Source of the DNA: Tepidimonas taiwanensis
GTDB taxonomy: Bacteria > Pseudomonadota > Gammaproteobacteria > Burkholderiales > Burkholderiaceae_C
Reading direction: 5' to 3'
Assembly (NCBI RefSeq): GCF_020162115.1
Contig: NZ_CP083911.1
Location: forward strand, 2,418,001 to 2,482,000
Length of the DNA: 64,000 nucleotides
A model generated the notes under the pieces. The model worked only from the letters and a program-made list of their open reading frames with translations, had not been told where the DNA came from and ran no database searches. Of this stretch, positions 59,951-64,000 are shown piece after piece; within the stretch, counting starts at the first letter, position 1, and each line of letters begins with the position of its first letter. Made by a program: the position numbers and the translations under genes.

Positions 59951-62653
59951 TCAGACCACCACGTTGACGAGGCGCCCCGGCACCACGACGACCTTGCGCG
60001 CGGGACGGCCCTCGCTGAACCTGGCGAACTCGGGTGAGGCCAGCGCCGCCGCCTCGATGGCGGCGCGGTCGGCGTCGGCCGGCACGGTGAGCGCGCCGCG
60101 CAGCTTGCCGTTGATCTGCAGCACGAGTTCGATCTCGTCGCGCTGCAGCGCCGCCTCGTCCACCTGCGGCCACGGCGCATCGAGCAGGTCGCCCAGCGCC
60201 CCCGCGTAGCCGAGCGACTGCCACAGCGCGTGCGTGATGTGCGGGGTCGCCGGGTACAGACAGCGCAGCAGGATGCCAAAACCCTCGATCAGCGCGACGC
60301 CCCCACCGGGCTCGTCGGTCGGGTCGAACGCCTCCAGCGCGTTGAGCATCTTCATGCAGCCCGACACCACGGTGTTGTACTGCAGGCGCTGGTAGTCGTA
60401 GTCCACCTGCTTGAGCAGCGTGTGGATCTCGCAGCGCAGCGCCCGCGCGCGCTTGCCGTACGCCACGTCCGCCAGCGACGACGCCCCCTGCGCGGACTGC
60501 GCCGCCGCGGCCCAGTCGGCCTGTGCCAATCGATACCCGAACGCCCAGACCCGGCGCAGGAAGCGGTGGCTGCCCTCCACGGCGGCGTCGTTCCACTCCA
60601 GCGTCGCCTCGGGCGGGGCGGTGAACATCGTGTACAGCCGCGCGGTGTCGGCCCCGTATTTTTCGATCAGGTCCTGCGGGTCGACGCCGTTGTTCTTGGA
60701 CTTGGACATCGTGCCCACGCCCTCGTAGTCGATGGGCGTGCCTGCGGGCAGCACGCCATCGGCGCTGGGCACGTCGCGCTTGAGGCGCGCGCCGACGATC
60801 TTGCCCGACTCGTCCAGCACGTGCTCCACGTCGTGCGGCCAGAAATACTCCTTGGCCCCCTTGGCGGTGCGGCGGCTGTAGATGTGGTTGAGCACCATGC
60901 CCTGCGTGAGCAGGCGCTGGAACGGCTCGTCCACCTGCACCAGCCCGAGGTCGCGCATCACCTTGGTCCAAAAGCGCGCGTACAGCAGGTGCAGGATCGC
61001 GTGCTCGATGCCGCCGATGTACTGGTCCATCGGCATCCAGTGGCGCGTGCCCTCGCCGACCATCGCGTCCGGCAGGTGCGGGTCGCAGTAGCGCATGAAG
61101 TACCACGACGAGTCGACGAAGGTGTCCATCGTGTCGGTCTCGCGCCGCGCGGGCTTGCCGCAGCGCGGGCAGTCGACCTTCAGGAACGACTCGCACTTGG
61201 CCAGCGGGTTGCCGCTGCCGTCCGGCACCAGGTCCTCCGGCAGGACGACCGGCAAATCCTCGTACGGCACCGGCACCGGGCCGCAGTCGTCGCAGTGGAT
61301 GATCGGGATCGGCGTGCCCCAGTAGCGCTGGCGGCTGATGCCCCAGTCGCGCAGGCGGTAGGTGATCTTTTTTTCGCCCAGGCCCTGCGCAGCCAGCAGC
61401 TCGGCCACCTTGTCCACCGCGGCCTGGTACGGCAGCCCATCGAGCACGCCCGAGTTCACGCAGCGCCCGCGCTGCTTGTCGGCGTACCACTCGGCCCAGG
61501 CGTCGGTGCTGAACGTCTCGCCTTCCACCGCGATCACCGGCTGGATGGGCAGGCCATACTTTTTGGCGAACGCGAAGTCGCGCTCGTCGTGCGCGGGCAC
61601 CCCCATCACGGCGCCGTCGCCATACCCCATCAGCACGTAGTTGCCCACCCACACCGGCACCGCCGCGCCGGTGAGCGGGTGGCGCACGGTCAGGCCCGTG
61701 GGCATGCCTTCCTTTTCCTTGAGGGCCAGTTCGGCCTCCGTCGTGCCGCCGAGCTTGCAGCGCTCGATGAAGGCGGCCAGCGCCGGGTTGTCGCGCGCGG
61801 CGTGCTGCGCCAGCGGGTGCTCCGGCGCGACGGCGCAGAAAGTCACGCCCATGATGGTGTCGGCGCGCGTCGTGAAGACGTACAGCCGCCCGTCCTGGAT
61901 CAGCTGTCCGTCGCTGCCGCGGATGTCGTGCGGAAAGGCAAAGCGCACGCCCTCGCTCTTGCCGATCCAGTTTTCCTGCATCAGGCGCACGCGCTCCGGC
62001 CAGCCGTGCAGGTAGTTGGGATCGTCCGGGTTGGCCACCGCGGAGAGCAGCTCCTCCGCGTACTTCGTGATGGCCAGGTAGTAGCCCGGGATCTCGCGCT
62101 TTTCCACCAGCGCGCCGGTACGCCAGCCGCGCCCGTCGATGACCTGCTCGTTGGCCAGCACCGTCTGGTCCACCGGGTCCCAGTTGACCACCTGCGTCTG
62201 CCGGTAGGCGATGCCCTTTTCCAGCATTTTCAGGAACAGCCACTGGTTCCACTTGTAGTACGCGGGCGAGCAGGTGGCGACTTCGCGCGACCAGTCGATG
62301 GCCAGCCCCATCGCCTGCATCTGCTTTTTCATGTAGGCGATGTTGTCGTACGTCCAGCGCGCGGGCGGCACGCCGTTTTTGATCGCGGCGTTTTCGGCCG
62401 GCAGGCCGAAGGCGTCCCAGCCCATCGGCATCAGCACGTTGTAGCCCTTCATGCGCAACTGGCGCGCCATCATGTCGTTGATGGTGTAGTTGCGCACGTG
62501 CCCCATGTGCAGCTTGCCGCTCGGATACGGCAGCATGGAGCAGGCGTAGAACTTCGGGCGGGACGCGTCTTCGGTGACGCGGTAGGCGTCGCGCGCGGCC
62601 CAGTGGGCCTGGGCGGCGGCTTCGACGTCGCGGGGCCGGTAAGTGTCTTGCAT
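59951..62653 (-). CDS. leuS: Leucyl-tRNA synthetase
   Basis: 900 residues, class I aminoacyl-tRNA synthetase. HIGH motif as HMGH (residues 49-52, in YPSGKLHMGHVRNYTINDMM), the editing domain in the middle (TTRADTIMGVTFCAVAPEHP), and the KMSKS loop as TMSKSKNNGVDP. Charges tRNA-Leu and edits mischarged products. ATG 62653 begins MQDTYRPRDVEAAAQAHW. Gene intact; its stop lies 16 bases from the stop of the IS110 transposase. Confidence 0.97.
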   Translation of the reverse strand: MQDTYRPRDVEAAAQAHWAARDAYRVTEDASRPKFYACSMLPYPSGKLHMGHVRNYTINDMMARQLRMKGYNVLMPMGWDAFGLPAENAAIKNGVPPARWTYDNIAYMKKQMQAMGLAIDWSREVATCSPAYYKWNQWLFLKMLEKGIAYRQTQVVNWDPVDQTVLANEQVIDGRGWRTGALVEKREIPGYYLAITKYAEELLSAVANPDDPNYLHGWPERVRLMQENWIGKSEGVRFAFPHDIRGSDGQLIQDGRLYVFTTRADTIMGVTFCAVAPEHPLAQHAARDNPALAAFIERCKLGGTTEAELALKEKEGMPTGLTVRHPLTGAAVPVWVGNYVLMGYGDGAVMGVPAHDERDFAFAKKYGLPIQPVIAVEGETFSTDAWAEWYADKQRGRCVNSGVLDGLPYQAAVDKVAELLAAQGLGEKKITYRLRDWGISRQRYWGTPIPIIHCDDCGPVPVPYEDLPVVLPEDLVPDGSGNPLAKCESFLKVDCPRCGKPARRETDTMDTFVDSSWYFMRYCDPHLPDAMVGEGTRHWMPMDQYIGGIEHAILHLLYARFWTKVMRDLGLVQVDEPFQRLLTQGMVLNHIYSRRTAKGAKEYFWPHDVEHVLDESGKIVGARLKRDVPSADGVLPAGTPIDYEGVGTMSKSKNNGVDPQDLIEKYGADTARLYTMFTAPPEATLEWNDAAVEGSHRFLRRVWAFGYRLAQADWAAAAQSAQGASSLADVAYGKRARALRCEIHTLLKQVDYDYQRLQYNTVVSGCMKMLNALEAFDPTDEPGGGVALIEGFGILLRCLYPATPHITHALWQSLGYAGALGDLLDAPWPQVDEAALQRDEIELVLQINGKLRGALTVPADADRAAIEAAALASPEFARFSEGRPARKVVVVPGRLVNVVV

Positions 62654-62728
62654 GGCGGCGATTGTACGCAGCCGCCCCGCGCGGCCGCCGGCGCGCCCAC
62701 CCCGCCCGGGGGGACGCACCGCCGCCCG

Positions 62729-63448
62729 TCAGGCCAGCACTTCGGTCAGGAAGTCGTGCATCGCCCGCCACGAACGCGCATCAGCCCGCGCGCTGTAGAC
62801 GGTGCCGAAGTCCGGGTCGTTGGCCTCCGGGTTCGTGAAGGCGTGCATCGTGCCGCCGTACGCGTGCAGCTGCCAGTCGGCGCCCGCGGCGCTCATTTCC
62901 TGTGCAAAGGCGAGCACCGCCTCCGGTTTGGCCATCGGGTCGTCCCAGCCGTGCAGCGCCAGCACCCTGGCGTCGATGCGCCGCCCGGCCGTGTTGCCCG
63001 GCGGGGTGAACAGCCCATGAAAGCTCACCACCCCCTTGAGCGGCAACCCGCAGCGCGCCATGTCCAGCACGCTCAGGCCCCCGAAGCAAAAGCCGATCGC
63101 CGCCAGCCGCTGCGCGTCCACCTCGGGCTGCGCGGCCAGCGCCTGCAGCGCCGCGCCCAGCCGCGCCTGCAGCAACGCCCGGTCTTGCACGAGCGGCGTC
63201 ATCAGCGCGGCGTTTTCCTCGCGCGTGCGGCCGCGGCGGCCCTTGCCGTAGACGTCCATCGCAAAGCCGACATAGCCGCGCTCGGCCAGCGCGCGCGCCT
63301 TACCGTCCTCGAACGCGCTGCGCCCGGCCCAGGCGTGGGCCACCGCCACGCCGGGCCGCGGGCCGGCGTGAGCGTCGTCCCACGCCAGCAGGCCTTCGAA
63401 GGTGACGCCGTCGTGGGTGTATTCGATGGTGCGGGTCTGGATACTCAT
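62729..63448 (-). CDS. Dienelactone hydrolase-family alpha/beta hydrolase
   Basis: 239 residues. Catalytic triad: nucleophilic Cys in IGFCFGGLSVLDM, Asp in HGWDDPMAKPEA and His in GGTMHAFTNPEAND. The fold begins with GVTFEGLLAWDDAHAGPRPG. DLH enzymes hydrolyse dienelactones in chloroaromatic pathways, but many relatives act on unknown esters; no catabolic genes are nearby. Located upstream of leuS, 75 bases away, same strand. Confidence 0.9.
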   Translation of the reverse strand: MSIQTRTIEYTHDGVTFEGLLAWDDAHAGPRPGVAVAHAWAGRSAFEDGKARALAERGYVGFAMDVYGKGRRGRTREENAALMTPLVQDRALLQARLGAALQALAAQPEVDAQRLAAIGFCFGGLSVLDMARCGLPLKGVVSFHGLFTPPGNTAGRRIDARVLALHGWDDPMAKPEAVLAFAQEMSAAGADWQLHAYGGTMHAFTNPEANDPDFGTVYSARADARSWRAMHDFLTEVLA

Positions 63449-63581
63449 GCGCTGCGCTCCCCTGAAGCCTCCGGGCCCCGTCGCCCGACGCGCGGTCATG
63501 GCAACCGCGCTCACCGCCCGCCCCTGGGGCCCGCTGCACAGGGCCGGCGCAGGCATTCTAGGCCAACGCGACCGTGCGCCG

Positions 63582-64000
63582 TCATCCAGCCGGCGACAGG
63601 CGGAAGCGCTGCACGTGCTCGGCCAGGTGGCGCGCCTGCTCCTGCATCGCCATCGCGGCGGCGGCCGTCTGCTCCACCAGCGCGGCGTTTTGCTGCGTCA
63701 TGTGGTCCAGTTGCCCGAGCGCCTCGTTGATCTCACCGACGCCCTGCGCCTGCTCCTGGCTCGCGCGGGCGCTGTCGGCGATCCGCTCGCCCAGGCGCTG
63801 CACCTCGGCGATCATCGCGTCGATCAGCGTGCGCGCGTGGCCTACCTGGGCCGCGCCCTGCTGCACGTCGGCAACGCTGTGCTCGATGAGCGCGCGGATC
63901 TCACGCGCCGCCTCGGCGCTGCGCTGCGCCAGCGACCGCACCTCGCCCGCCACGACCGCAAAGCCCCGCCCCGCCTCGCCGGCGCGGGCTGCCTCCACCG
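63582..64000 (-). CDS. Methyl-accepting chemotaxis protein, C-terminal part (partial)
   Basis: The frame enters from the right edge and ends at 63582. The visible 139 residues are the C-terminal half of a chemoreceptor signalling domain: VEAARAGEAGRGFAVVAGEV, RSLAQRSAEAAREIRALIEH, INEALGQLDHMTQQNAALVE. No CheR-binding pentapeptide at the end (RFRLSPAG). The sensor part lies outside the window. Confidence 0.92.
   Translation of the reverse strand, partial: VEAARAGEAGRGFAVVAGEVRSLAQRSAEAAREIRALIEHSVADVQQGAAQVGHARTLIDAMIAEVQRLGERIADSARASQEQAQGVGEINEALGQLDHMTQQNAALVEQTAAAAMAMQEQARHLAEHVQRFRLSPAG

Noticed and set aside
60230..63730. Plus-strand open frame of 1166 codons
   Set aside because: Antisense shadow of leuS and the dienelactone hydrolase; composition is typical of an opposite-strand frame.

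Overview
The window is GC-rich chromosomal DNA (by eye roughly two thirds G+C), densely packed and mostly organised as in Burkholderiales-type Betaproteobacteria. The pointers are GTP-dependent PEP carboxykinase, a yhdP-like gene with a nitrilase next to divergent glnE, an ArgP-type LysR beside dadA, a dppABCDF operon, and a leuS-lptE-holA block that can still be recognised although it is interrupted. I see no rRNA, tRNA or CRISPR array. Genus cannot be fixed from the sequence alone.

Layout. 1-4.9 kb: pepP (cut by the left edge), murU, a divergent 46-residue membrane protein, pckG and a small membrane protein. 5.0-17.8 kb: a LysR regulator overlapping a metallophosphoesterase, an HD-GYP protein, a dCache chemoreceptor, ArgP-like regulator/dadA, a flavin reductase-EamA exporter pair, an HDOD protein, a DUF2939 protein, a uracil permease and an orphan rod-protein-like gene. 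17.8-22.4 kb: a candidate small RNA or terminator, then a GMC dehydrogenase-mmsA operon divergent from a LysR gene, with a perfect 22-bp inverted repeat between them. This gene set resembles 3-hydroxypropionate oxidation operons.

22.4-33.5 kb is the accessory island. It has an internally deleted IS1380-type transposase, an IS5-type transposase tail fused against a truncated MazE-like antitoxin, an intact TacA-TacT toxin-antitoxin pair with a palindromic operator, dacB (PBP4), a complete type I Wadjet operon (jetABCD) whose last gene is translationally coupled to dacB, and a DinJ-YafQ-like pair with its own palindrome upstream of jetA. Wadjet is an SMC-like complex plus TOPRIM nuclease that destroys incoming circular plasmids. 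It is a known family and the most notable system here.

33.6-49.9 kb: tsaB-rimI-uracil-DNA glycosylase overlapping cluster, dipeptide ABC transporter dppABCDF, pfkA, mltA, a nitrilase and the 1387-residue YhdP homologue. 49.9-64 kb: glnE, a secreted glutathione peroxidase, an NlpC/P60 hydrolase, then holA, lptE and leuS. The last three are usually adjacent; here arginase and a chemoreceptor separate holA from lptE, and an IS110-family element separates lptE from leuS. A dienelactone hydrolase and the 3' part of another chemoreceptor close the window.

Functionally the window joins gluconeogenesis/glycolysis control (pckG, pfkA), nitrogen and amino-acid handling (glnE, dadA, arginase, dpp), cell-wall recycling (murU, mltA, dacB, NlpC/P60), chemotaxis and c-di-GMP-type signalling, and a defence/toxin-antitoxin island.
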